Below are positions 17,718 through 24,923 of a stretch of DNA of 64,000 nt, piece by piece; within the stretch, counting starts at the first letter, position 1; each line of letters opens with the position of its first letter. The notes below the pieces were generated by a model. The model did no database searches, had not been told where the DNA came from, and saw only the letters and a list, made by a program, of their open reading frames with translations. Source of the DNA: Myxococcales bacterium (GTDB lineage Bacteria; Myxococcota_A; Polyangia; Palsa-1104; JAEUJZ01). Made by a program: the position numbers and the translations under genes. The stretch spans positions 62,001 through 126,000 of the forward strand of contig JAEUKB010000100.1 of the NCBI GenBank assembly GCA_016794365.1. The letters are read 5' to 3'.

Positions 17718-18560
17718 TCAGGCCGCCTCCTCGTCTGAGTCTGCCTTGGCTTGGGCTTTTCCGTCCGTCGCTTTTGCGTCTGTCGCTTTTCCGTCCGTCG
17801 CTTTTCCTTCAGGGCCCTTGCGGCTTGGCTCCGGCGACTTGAGGTGTGCGTCGATCAAGTCTTCCAAGAACTCTTCGATCGTCAGCCGTAGCTCGATGCT
17901 CATTCGCGCCAGACGAGACTGGAAATAGTTGAACACCAGCAGCGCCACCACCGCAATGCCAATGCCGACGGCTGTCGCAATCAGCGCTTCCGCGATGTAC
18001 GGACCGACGACTTGAATGCCCGCTTGGTTGCTCTCTCCAATCTTGCGAAATGCGCCCATGATGCCGACGACGGTGCCAAACAGACCCAAAAACGGTGTCG
18101 TCGCACCAATGGTTCCCAGCACCCACAGCGGCCCACGCAGCGTCAGGACCATTCGCTGTCGCTCTCGCTCCACGGCGGCTCGCAGCGCATCTTCCGAGCC
18201 TCGTCCGAGTCGCTCAAAGCCAACCAGCATCACATCCGCGAGCGGCGACTTGCTGCGCTGACACGCGGTCCGTGCGTCGGGAATCGCGCCTCGATAGAGC
18301 GCGCGTCGGACTTGCTCTGCCAGCTTGTGCGACGCATCGGCCAAGTTCCACAGCTGAAGCGTTCGCTCGATGGCCACCGTCACAGCAGCCAGCGAGCACA
18401 GAATCATCGAACCAAGCGTCAGCAGCGTGATCCGATCCGCGCCCTTCATCCAGTCACGCAGCGAGTCAAATGAACCTGGCTTGGTGGCCGCACCCGAGGC
18501 TGCTTGCGCGAGCACAGCGACGCCAGAAGCCCAGTCGAAGTCAGAAAGGAAGGTATGCAT
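17718..18560 (-). CDS. MotA/TolQ/ExbB proton-channel family protein
   Basis: Partner of the adjacent ExbD-type protein in a proton-driven inner-membrane motor. Three membrane spans are visible: one near residue 45 (LTLGSMILCSLAAVTVAI) and two flanking GLFGTVVGIMGAFRKIGE and ALIATAVGIGIAVVALLVFNYF, the conserved TolQ/ExbB core. The C-terminal tail is a low-complexity run of Lys-Ala-Thr-Asp repeats of unknown role. ATG 18560 is taken as start; an in-frame GTG three codons upstream is possible. It is divergent from the crotonase gene. Confidence 0.92.
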   Translation of the reverse strand: MHTFLSDFDWASGVAVLAQAASGAATKPGSFDSLRDWMKGADRITLLTLGSMILCSLAAVTVAIERTLQLWNLADASHKLAEQVRRALYRGAIPDARTACQRSKSPLADVMLVGFERLGRGSEDALRAAVERERQRMVLTLRGPLWVLGTIGATTPFLGLFGTVVGIMGAFRKIGESNQAGIQVVGPYIAEALIATAVGIGIAVVALLVFNYFQSRLARMSIELRLTIEEFLEDLIDAHLKSPEPSRKGPEGKATDGKATDAKATDGKAQAKADSDEEAA

Positions 18561-18652
18561 CAAGCTCACGAGGCACCGAATTTGCGCCTAAGTTCACAAT
18601 TTTAGCCATAGATGCCCAGATCCGTCACGGGAATCGCGATATAAACCTCTCC

Positions 18653-19438
18653 ATGTCGGTTGCGCTGTCGTTTGAGCTGGCGGGGCGTCTGGCCCGTCTG
18701 ACCTTGAGTCGTCCCGAGGCAAAAAATGCGCTGCGTCCTGCGGAGTGGCAGCAGTTCGCCAGTCATCTTCGCGAAATCCAGCAGCGGCCCGACGTGCGCA
18801 CGGTCCTTGTCTGCGGTTCCGGCGGGGCTTTTTCGTCGGGTGGTGACTTAAAGACGATGCCCGAGCGCTTGGCGCTACCGATTGCGGTGCGACGAGAGCA
18901 GCTGGTGCGCGATGGCCAAGTGATTCGGACGATCTACGAGCTGGATGTGCCGGTGGTGGCGTCGATTCCCGGGGTGTGCATGGGCGCGGGACTGTCGCTC
19001 GCGCTGGCCTGTGATCTGCGCATCTGCTCTGAAGCGGCGACCTTTGGCGCGGTGTTTCATCGCGTCGGGCTGTCGGCGGACTTTGGGCTGTCGTGGCTGC
19101 TCCCGCAGGCGGTCGGTGCGTCGAAAGCGATGCACATGCTGATGACCGCGCAGGTGCTGAGCGCGCAGCAAGCCCAGCTGGCGGGAATCGTTCACGACGT
19201 TGTACCCGCAGCCGAGCTAGAAACAGCGACGATGAAGCTGTGTGAGCAGCTCGCGTCGGGCCCGAAGACTGCGCAGGCCGTCACCAAGCAAGCGCTTCAT
19301 CGCAGTGCGTCCGCCGATCTGGCGACGATGCTGGAGTGGGAAGCGCACAGCCAGAGCCTGCTCAGCAAGACCGCCGACACCGCAGAAGGTGTCAGTGCCT
19401 TTATCGAAAAGCGCAGCGCCGTGTTTCGTGGTGAATAG
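18653..19438 (+). CDS. Enoyl-CoA hydratase/isomerase family protein
   Basis: Crotonase-fold protein of 261 residues acting on acyl-CoA thioesters. The oxyanion-hole motif SSGGDLKTM and the second oxyanion glycine in CMGAGLSLALACDLRICSE are present. At the position of the second catalytic glutamate of classical hydratases there is Asp (GLSADFG), as in several isomerase-type family members such as PaaG, so double-bond isomerisation is as likely as hydration. ATG 18653 matches the family start; the longer in-frame extension runs over the ExbB promoter region. It stands alone. Confidence 0.85.
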   Translation: MSVALSFELAGRLARLTLSRPEAKNALRPAEWQQFASHLREIQQRPDVRTVLVCGSGGAFSSGGDLKTMPERLALPIAVRREQLVRDGQVIRTIYELDVPVVASIPGVCMGAGLSLALACDLRICSEAATFGAVFHRVGLSADFGLSWLLPQAVGASKAMHMLMTAQVLSAQQAQLAGIVHDVVPAAELETATMKLCEQLASGPKTAQAVTKQALHRSASADLATMLEWEAHSQSLLSKTADTAEGVSAFIEKRSAVFRGE

Positions 19439-19482
19439 CCGATAGCAAGCGCGACAAACCCAAACAGCGATCCAGAAAGCGT

Positions 19483-19956
19483 CTACGCGCTGCGGAGCTG
19501 ATGTGCGACCTGTTTTTTGGCCCACTCGTAGATGTTTGCGGCGGGCTCGGCTCGGCTGGGATCGCCTTGCTTCCCGATGGTCACCAGCGTGTCTTTGATG
19601 GGCATCGCAATCAGCGCTTCCGCCGACAAACGAATCAGCTCGGGCACGCTGCTGTCTTTGCCAAGCTGGACCAAGTGATCCATGTAGCTGCGTCCGTAGC
19701 TGTCGTCGGGCTGATGCCACAGGAGCGCATTGACCGACATGCCTGCTGCTCTGCGTGCGTACACCACGCCTTCGCGCTGGGACTTTTGCGAAAACGCGCG
19801 CCGAGACTGAAACAGCTCATATGCGCCAGCACGAAGCCATTCGTCGGAAGTTAAGCGATACAGCCAGTGCGTTGGGTCTTTTTCAGGCATGGAGTTTGCG
19901 CGAGCTTGCGTAGTAGAAGTTGGGCCCAGCGGCTCTGCAATATCAGCCATTGGCAT
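19483..19956 (-). CDS. Hypothetical protein, all-alpha (157 residues)
   Basis: I do not recognise this family. The product is rich in Ala, Leu, Arg and aromatic residues and reads as a bundle of helices (EWLRAGAYELFQSRRAF, then GMSVNALLWHQPDD, then LIRLSAEALIAMP). The helix pattern vaguely recalls HEPN-type proteins, but the RxxxxH motif is not evident. ATG 19956 (or 19950) is assumed because the frame further upstream overlaps the divergent SspB-like gene. It converges on the crotonase gene. Confidence 0.55.
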   Translation of the reverse strand: MPMADIAEPLGPTSTTQARANSMPEKDPTHWLYRLTSDEWLRAGAYELFQSRRAFSQKSQREGVVYARRAAGMSVNALLWHQPDDSYGRSYMDHLVQLGKDSSVPELIRLSAEALIAMPIKDTLVTIGKQGDPSRAEPAANIYEWAKKQVAHQLRSA

Positions 19957-20022
19957 GGACACGGTGCCAAATTTCGGGGCCGTGCTAACGTACGTTCGAT
20001 TCCAGTCACGGAAAGACTCTTC

Positions 20023-20427
20023 ATGCTCCCGGAAAAGAAACTGGTCATGCTCGAGCTGCTCAAGGATGCGTGGGTGTATGTCGTCCTTGATCCGCGTCGA
20101 GAAGGAGTGGCACTGCCACCGCACCTGCGAACCGAGCCACGGCTCGTTTTGCAATACGGCTACAACATGCCGATGCCGATTGCTGACCTGCTGATTGACG
20201 ATGAAGGCATCAAAGCCACGCTGTCGTTCCAGCGAACGCCGCACGCGACGGTGATTCCCTGGTCAGCGGTGTACGCGATGCATGATGGCGACAAGCGCGG
20301 CATGGTCTGGGAAGAAGACGTACCCAAGGACATTGATGCGGTGCCCGCCCCGCCTCCTGAGCCGCCACCGCCGCCACCCAAGCCTGGTAAAAAGCCGCGT
20401 CCGAGCCACCTCAAGCTCGTTCCCTAG
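20023..20427 (+). CDS. SspB-like ClpXP adaptor protein
   Basis: SspB homologues deliver ssrA-tagged proteins to the ClpXP protease. The core (VMLELLKDAWVYVVLD, then NMPMPIADLLIDDEGI and VIPWSAVYAM) follows the SspB strand order. After the folded part come a proline-rich flexible linker and a C-terminal HLKLVP, comparable with the ClpX-binding tail of E. coli SspB, which ends in LRVVK. The length is 134 residues. ATG 20023 has GGAAAG upstream; the longer frame overlaps the divergent gene. It precedes the TolC gene by 36 bases. Confidence 0.8.
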   Translation: MLPEKKLVMLELLKDAWVYVVLDPRREGVALPPHLRTEPRLVLQYGYNMPMPIADLLIDDEGIKATLSFQRTPHATVIPWSAVYAMHDGDKRGMVWEEDVPKDIDAVPAPPPEPPPPPPKPGKKPRPSHLKLVP

Positions 20428-20463
20428 ACGCTCGACCGAACCAAGAAAGGATCGAATAGCACC

Positions 20464-22053
20464 ATGTACCCGTGCGCACGCCTCTTTGCGTTCGCCTTGT
20501 GCTCGGTGACCGCGCTGTCACCCGCCATCTCCGTTGCCCAGCAGAGTGTTCGCCCGGCGACGAATCCATCGACCACCGATCCAGCGGCGCGCCCGCTGAC
20601 GCTTGATGATGCACTCAGGCTCGGTGAAACCCAAAACCGCGATCTGGCCGCTGCGCGGGCTCGGCTCAAGGGATCTCACGCCGATGTCGAGCGTGCAATG
20701 GCAGCACTGCTCCCGTCGCTCAACGTCCAAGGTCGTCTGATCATCAACGAGCCCGAGGTCAAGGTTCCCTTCGATCAGCGCGCGCAGACGTTTTCCGGTC
20801 TGGTGCAAGGTGGAGCCGTCGCTGATGCATCGCTGGCGCTGGCCAAGGAAGGAAAGCTTCAGCAAGGTGGGCTCACCCAAGCTCTGGCCAGCTACTGTCG
20901 AACCGCGACGGGAGCAAACCGAGACGCGGTGGACTCGCTGTGTCAGCAGCTCATCAATCCGGCCTCGCAGCTTGGCAAAACGCCGACGACCGAAGAGCTG
21001 GACTCGCTGCTGACTTCAGCAAACCCGCAGATCGTGATCCAGCCGCGCCTACAGCTTGACGCCAACATCGTGGCCAACGTCCCGCTGCTGGTTCCGGCGG
21101 CGTATCCAGCGCTGCAAGGTGCCAAGCTGGCCTATCGCGCCCAAGAGCGTCAGCTCGAGGTCACGATGGCGCAGGTTCTTCAGTCGGTAGCGACCGCGTT
21201 TTTTGCTGCTGCTGGGGCCGAAGAGCTGGTTGCCGCGCGCACCAACACCATCGAGGTTGCACAAAAGACCGTCGATAACGCCAGGGTTCGGCTGCAAGCT
21301 GGCGTCGTCAACAAGGTCGAAGTCACCCGCGCTGAGCTGGCCCTCATTCAGGCCAAGCAGCGACTGCTCGAGTCACAAGACAACCGCGCGTCGGCCTATC
21401 GGATGCTCGCGACGATGATCAAGCAGCCTGCGGGCAGCTTCAAGGTTGTGCCTCCACCCGAGCCCAGCACCGAGACGGGCGCCGAAGATCAGCTCGTCGA
21501 TCAAGCGCTCAAGAGCCGACCGGAGCTGCTCAGCCTCGATCTATCGAGCCGGGCCGCATCGTCCCAGGTCACTTCGTCGTGGCTGCGCTATTCACCCAAC
21601 GTCTCGCTATTTGGCAACATCCGACTGACCAACGCCACCGGCTTTGCGGGCCGCGTCGATAGCTATTCCTTCGGAGCCCAGCTCGACTGGCAGGTCTTCG
21701 ACGGCTTTGCCCGCGATGCCCAGCGTCATCAGTTTGAAGCCCAGCGTCGCGATCTGGAGCTGCGTATGGAACAGCTCCGCGACAGCATCAGCGATGAAGT
21801 CATCAATGCCCGTCGCAACGTCACCACCAAGCGCCAAGGACTGGTCACGGCCCAGCGCGCGCTTCAGATGGCGCAAGAGACACTGAACCTGGTGCGGCTC
21901 CAGTACGAAGCAGGCACCGCGACCCAGCTCGATCTGCTGACCTCGCAGGATCAGATGGACTTGGCATCGGTCGGTCTGGCGCAAGCGCGCTTTGACCTGT
22001 CGCTATCGCTGATTCAGCTTCGTCGCCTGATCGGTGCGCCGCTTATCAGCTAA
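20464..22053 (+). CDS. TolC-family outer-membrane efflux protein
   Basis: Outer-membrane channel component of an efflux pump or type I secretion system. Residues 1-25 are a Sec signal peptide (ending SVAQQ). The mature protein, about 500 residues, has the two-fold helical/beta repeat of the OEP family, with LTLDDALRLGETQNRDL at the front and long coiled-coil helices (VTRAELALIQAKQRLL; LLTSQDQMDLASVGLAQA). No inner-membrane pump or adaptor gene is adjacent, so the partner must be encoded elsewhere. A strong terminator follows. Confidence 0.9.
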   Translation: MYPCARLFAFALCSVTALSPAISVAQQSVRPATNPSTTDPAARPLTLDDALRLGETQNRDLAAARARLKGSHADVERAMAALLPSLNVQGRLIINEPEVKVPFDQRAQTFSGLVQGGAVADASLALAKEGKLQQGGLTQALASYCRTATGANRDAVDSLCQQLINPASQLGKTPTTEELDSLLTSANPQIVIQPRLQLDANIVANVPLLVPAAYPALQGAKLAYRAQERQLEVTMAQVLQSVATAFFAAAGAEELVAARTNTIEVAQKTVDNARVRLQAGVVNKVEVTRAELALIQAKQRLLESQDNRASAYRMLATMIKQPAGSFKVVPPPEPSTETGAEDQLVDQALKSRPELLSLDLSSRAASSQVTSSWLRYSPNVSLFGNIRLTNATGFAGRVDSYSFGAQLDWQVFDGFARDAQRHQFEAQRRDLELRMEQLRDSISDEVINARRNVTTKRQGLVTAQRALQMAQETLNLVRLQYEAGTATQLDLLTSQDQMDLASVGLAQARFDLSLSLIQLRRLIGAPLIS

Positions 22054-22083
22054 GCGCGTCCACGCAGCGTCCAGCGAGCCAAC

Positions 22084-22121
22084 AAAAAACCCACCAAGAT
22101 GAAGCTCATCTGGTGGGTTTT
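22084..22121. terminator. Bidirectional rho-independent terminator
   Basis: A near-perfect hairpin, CCCACCA-AGATGA pairing with TCATC-TGGTGGG around an AGC loop, is preceded by six A residues and followed by four T residues, so it can act on both strands. It lies 30 bases after the TolC stop and 100 bases beyond the convergent tail-tube gene. It is the clearest terminator in the window. Confidence 0.85.
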
Positions 22122-22143
22122 CGTCCGTTTGCCTTCATTTCAC

Positions 22144-22181
22144 CGAAATCAGCGAAATTCAGCGAAATCAGCGAAGTTCAG
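22144..22181. repeat. Short tandem repeat (19 bp x 2)
   Basis: CGAAATCAG and CGAAATTCAG alternate twice, with one substitution in the second copy, giving two 19-bp units between the terminator and the end of the tail-tube gene. It is AT-richer than its surroundings. No function can be assigned. Confidence 0.7.
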
Positions 22182-22226
22182 GCCCAGCTCGGCAGTCGGT
22201 GATCGATCCGATCCACCGAGCGCTGC

Positions 22227-24248
22227 CTAGAAGTTCTTATAGAACTTGCCCTTCGGCGCAGCATCGCTGCTGACTTCGCCCTGTGCTCCGACCTTCTTGC
22301 CGCCCGCTTCCGCCGAGACATCGCCTTCTGCGTGCGTGTGAACGCCGTTTTTATCGACGCTGGCATGCGCGCCAATGTCCTGGTTGAGCGTCACCGGCCC
22401 AATCTTTTCCTTGGCCGCCGCGTGGATGTCTCCGTAGGCGCGAGGTCCACCCGGTCCCACCGACGCTCCCGCTGCGGCATCGGCCTTCCAGTCCACCGGC
22501 CCGGTCTTGCCTTCGGCGTGCGCCTTGGCATCGACCGACGCAGTCGTGCCCTTTTCGTCGGCGTGAACCTTGGCACCAGCTTCCGTCGTCACCGTCGTGT
22601 TGCCGATCTTCTGTTCCGTCTTCGCCGCAACGCCCGCATCCGCAGAGCCATGCACGCCCGTCTTGTCCGCCGTCACGCCAGCCTTCGCATCGCCCGATAC
22701 CGTCGTGTTGCCGACCTTCGCGTCCGCGTGTCCGCTCACTTCCGCGTGCGCCTTGGCTCCTTCCGGTCCCACCGACGCTCCGGCTCCTGCGTCCGCGTTT
22801 AGGTTCACTGGACCGGCTTTGCCTTCCGCGTGTGCTTTCGCTTCGACCGACGCGCTCGCTCCCTTTTCATCGACATGCGCTTTGGCTCCAGCTTCCGCCG
22901 TCACCGTCGTGTTGCCGATCTTCTGTTCTGTCTTCGCCGCAACGCTCGCATCCGCAGAGCCATGCACGCCCGTCTTGTCCGCCGTCACCTGCGCCTTGGC
23001 ATCGCCCGTCACCGACGTGTTGCCAATCTTGGCATCTGCGTGCGCTTCCGCCTTGGCTGACGCCTTGACGCCTTCTTTGCTGTCCGCCGTCACGCCCGCT
23101 TCCGCTGCTGCTTTGACGTTGGCCGGACCGACCTTGCCTTCTGCCGTGGCCTTGACGCCTGCTTCCGCGTGGCTGCCTTTTTCGTCGGCGTGAACCTTGG
23201 CTCCGGCTTCTGCCTTCACGTCCATGCCAGCGATCTTGGCCTGCGTCTTGGCCGTGACGTTCGCATCCACCGATCCCGTCGCGCCCTTTTCATCGACCCG
23301 ACCCTTGGCCGAGGCATCCGCATGAATATCGACGGGGCCTGCCTTGACATCGGCCTTGGCCGACGCTTCGCCCTGCGCGTGCGCCTTGACGCCCTCTTTG
23401 CTGACGGAGACTGCGGCATCAGCCTTCGCTTCGGCTTTGACTGGACCGGCTTCCGCCTTCGCATTGGCGCTGGCTTTGGCCTTGATTCCGTCTTTGTTGG
23501 CGACCGCATCCGCCGAGACATGACCGCTCACCGGCACGCCCGCGATGTTCTTTTTGAAGTCGCCTTCGACGTGCGCCTTGATGCCATCTTTTCCGACGGT
23601 CACTTCCGGCTTGAAGTTTTCGACACCGGCTTTGCTCGCGGCCTTGGCAATGTCCTTGGTCGCTTCGCCCACCGCCTTGTTCAGCGCTTTTTCGGCGCTC
23701 TTGGCGGCGTCTTTGGCAGCGTCGGTGGCGGCCTTGGTTGCGTTCTTCGCTGCGTCGGTAGCGCTCTTGGCGGCACCTTTGGCAGCGTCGGCAGCACCCT
23801 TGGCAGCGGCTGTTCCACCCTTGGCGGCAGCAGCGGCTTGCTTGGCCGCGCTGGTGGTTGCAGCGGCGGCCTTCGCACCAGCTCCCGACGAGTGCTTCGA
23901 GCGTGGCGGCGTCGGACCCGAGCCGTTCAGCGCGAGCCCTTCATGCACGATCTCGATCGTCTCGATCGCGATCTCGTTTTTGTTCGCATCCCAGTCGGGC
24001 GCTTCCCACTTGCAGACCCACGCGTTGGTGAAGGTCCACGTCGCGACAGCTTTTCCGCCGGGGCCCATTTGAATGATCGCTCCGTCGAAGCGGCGCAGAT
24101 CGCCGGTCGTATCGCTGATGTAGCGCTGACGCTTGCGCCACATCTCCGGTCCCGCCGAGCCCTGCTTCAAGACGATGTTCGGGTACTTGGTCCGTCCGAC
24201 GAGCTTGTGCTCGGCAGCGTTCCAACCACCTTCCGCCATCGGTACCAC
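22227..24248 (-). CDS. Phage/contractile-tail tube protein (gp19/TIGR02241 type) fused to a long repetitive C-terminal domain; 5' end disrupted
   Basis: Residues 1-106 from GTG 24248 match the tail-tube protein family of contractile injection systems (HKLVGRTKYPNIVLKQG, WTFTNAWVCKWEAPD, IAIETIEIVHEG). The homologous start lies further upstream in the same frame, to 24338 (YGVYYFVVEIEG), but a TGA at 24339-24341 and the lack of a start codon there suggest a frameshift. After the tube domain comes an Ala/Lys-rich helical stretch (about residues 123-208) and then roughly thirteen imperfect repeats of about 34 residues to the C-terminus, built around KIGNTTV or GPV, alternating small and polar residues, and ADxxG turns. 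No sheath, baseplate or ATPase gene of a tail cluster is nearby. Tube family membership is well supported; the role of the extension is unknown. Confidence 0.78.
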   Translation of the reverse strand: MVPMAEGGWNAAEHKLVGRTKYPNIVLKQGSAGPEMWRKRQRYISDTTGDLRRFDGAIIQMGPGGKAVATWTFTNAWVCKWEAPDWDANKNEIAIETIEIVHEGLALNGSGPTPPRSKHSSGAGAKAAAATTSAAKQAAAAAKGGTAAAKGAADAAKGAAKSATDAAKNATKAATDAAKDAAKSAEKALNKAVGEATKDIAKAASKAGVENFKPEVTVGKDGIKAHVEGDFKKNIAGVPVSGHVSADAVANKDGIKAKASANAKAEAGPVKAEAKADAAVSVSKEGVKAHAQGEASAKADVKAGPVDIHADASAKGRVDEKGATGSVDANVTAKTQAKIAGMDVKAEAGAKVHADEKGSHAEAGVKATAEGKVGPANVKAAAEAGVTADSKEGVKASAKAEAHADAKIGNTSVTGDAKAQVTADKTGVHGSADASVAAKTEQKIGNTTVTAEAGAKAHVDEKGASASVEAKAHAEGKAGPVNLNADAGAGASVGPEGAKAHAEVSGHADAKVGNTTVSGDAKAGVTADKTGVHGSADAGVAAKTEQKIGNTTVTTEAGAKVHADEKGTTASVDAKAHAEGKTGPVDWKADAAAGASVGPGGPRAYGDIHAAAKEKIGPVTLNQDIGAHASVDKNGVHTHAEGDVSAEAGGKKVGAQGEVSSDAAPKGKFYKNF
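22413..23030 (-). repeat. Large internal duplication within the tail-tube/repeat gene
   Basis: Two blocks of about 103 codons (22722-23030 and 22413-22718) are highly similar at both DNA and protein level. Each comprises three 34-residue units in the same order: KIGNT/KVGNT-type, KIGNT-type, GPV-type. The near-identity shows recent block duplication on top of older single-unit amplification. Confidence 0.75.
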
Positions 24249-24432
24249 TTCTGCCTCGGACTTGAGGCCGGTAGCGGAGCGGAAGTGAGCGAATCGTTCG
24301 CCCTCGATCTCGACGACGAAATAGTAGACGCCATACGCTCACGTCCGTCGCTGTTGCTCGTGCGTTCTTCCCCGAACGATCAACTGGCAAGCCAAGACGC
24401 CGCTTCCGCGACGAGCGCAACGACCGAGCGAC

Positions 24433-24828
24433 TTACGACGAACGCGCAACCGAGGGAAGCTGGCACAGCTCTTCCCCGGAAAAGGCCCGCGAGCGCGTCA
24501 AAAACCGTCGCTCAGAGCCATTTTCCAGCGAAAACATCCCGCCCCGACCGGGCACCACGTCGATGATGAGCTGCGTGTGCTGCCAGACGGCAAACTGCGG
24601 CGCACTGATGTAGACCGGCGCGCCCCCGATCTCACCGAGCAGCACGTCCGCGTCGCTTACCAAAAACTCACCTTGCGGATAGCACATGGGCGACGAGCCA
24701 TCGCAGCAGCCGCCCGACTGATGAAACAAGATCGGACCGTGCTTTGCGCGCAGCTCGGCAATCAGTGCGAGCGCAGCAGCCGTCGCGGTCACGCGGTCGA
24801 GAGAAGCAGGGCTGTGGTCACTCGGCAT
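24433..24828 (-). CDS. DUF779 protein, aldehyde-dehydrogenase partner
   Basis: Uncharacterised 131-residue protein of a family usually found beside AcoD/ExaC-type aldehyde dehydrogenases. Conserved signatures include HGPILFHQSGGCCDGSSPMC, with a vicinal cysteine pair, and the acidic GEF/DVLLG segment. I chose ATG 24828 because GGAG lies six bases upstream; an ATG four codons earlier would bury that site. It follows the aldehyde dehydrogenase by 95 bases in the same direction, the typical arrangement. No catalytic role has been established. Confidence 0.85.
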   Translation of the reverse strand: MPSDHSPASLDRVTATAAALALIAELRAKHGPILFHQSGGCCDGSSPMCYPQGEFLVSDADVLLGEIGGAPVYISAPQFAVWQHTQLIIDVVPGRGGMFSLENGSERRFLTRSRAFSGEELCQLPSVARSS

Positions 24829-24923
24829 CGCAGACTCCATCTACGCAAACGGACCGACCGAGCGCGACCGAAGCCCAAAGAGTCCCAGCACGCGCCAGGT
24901 CGAATCCGACGCCGCATCGTCGC

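Noticed and set aside
23169..24566. 465-codon plus-strand open frame
   Set aside because: Antisense to the repetitive tail-tube gene; its Gly/Arg/Leu repeats merely mirror the minus-strand repeats.
22227..24828. Prophage or complete contractile injection cluster
   Set aside because: Only the tube-type protein is recognisable; flanking genes are metabolic (DUF779, aldehyde dehydrogenase) or efflux, with no sheath, baseplate, lysis or integrase genes.
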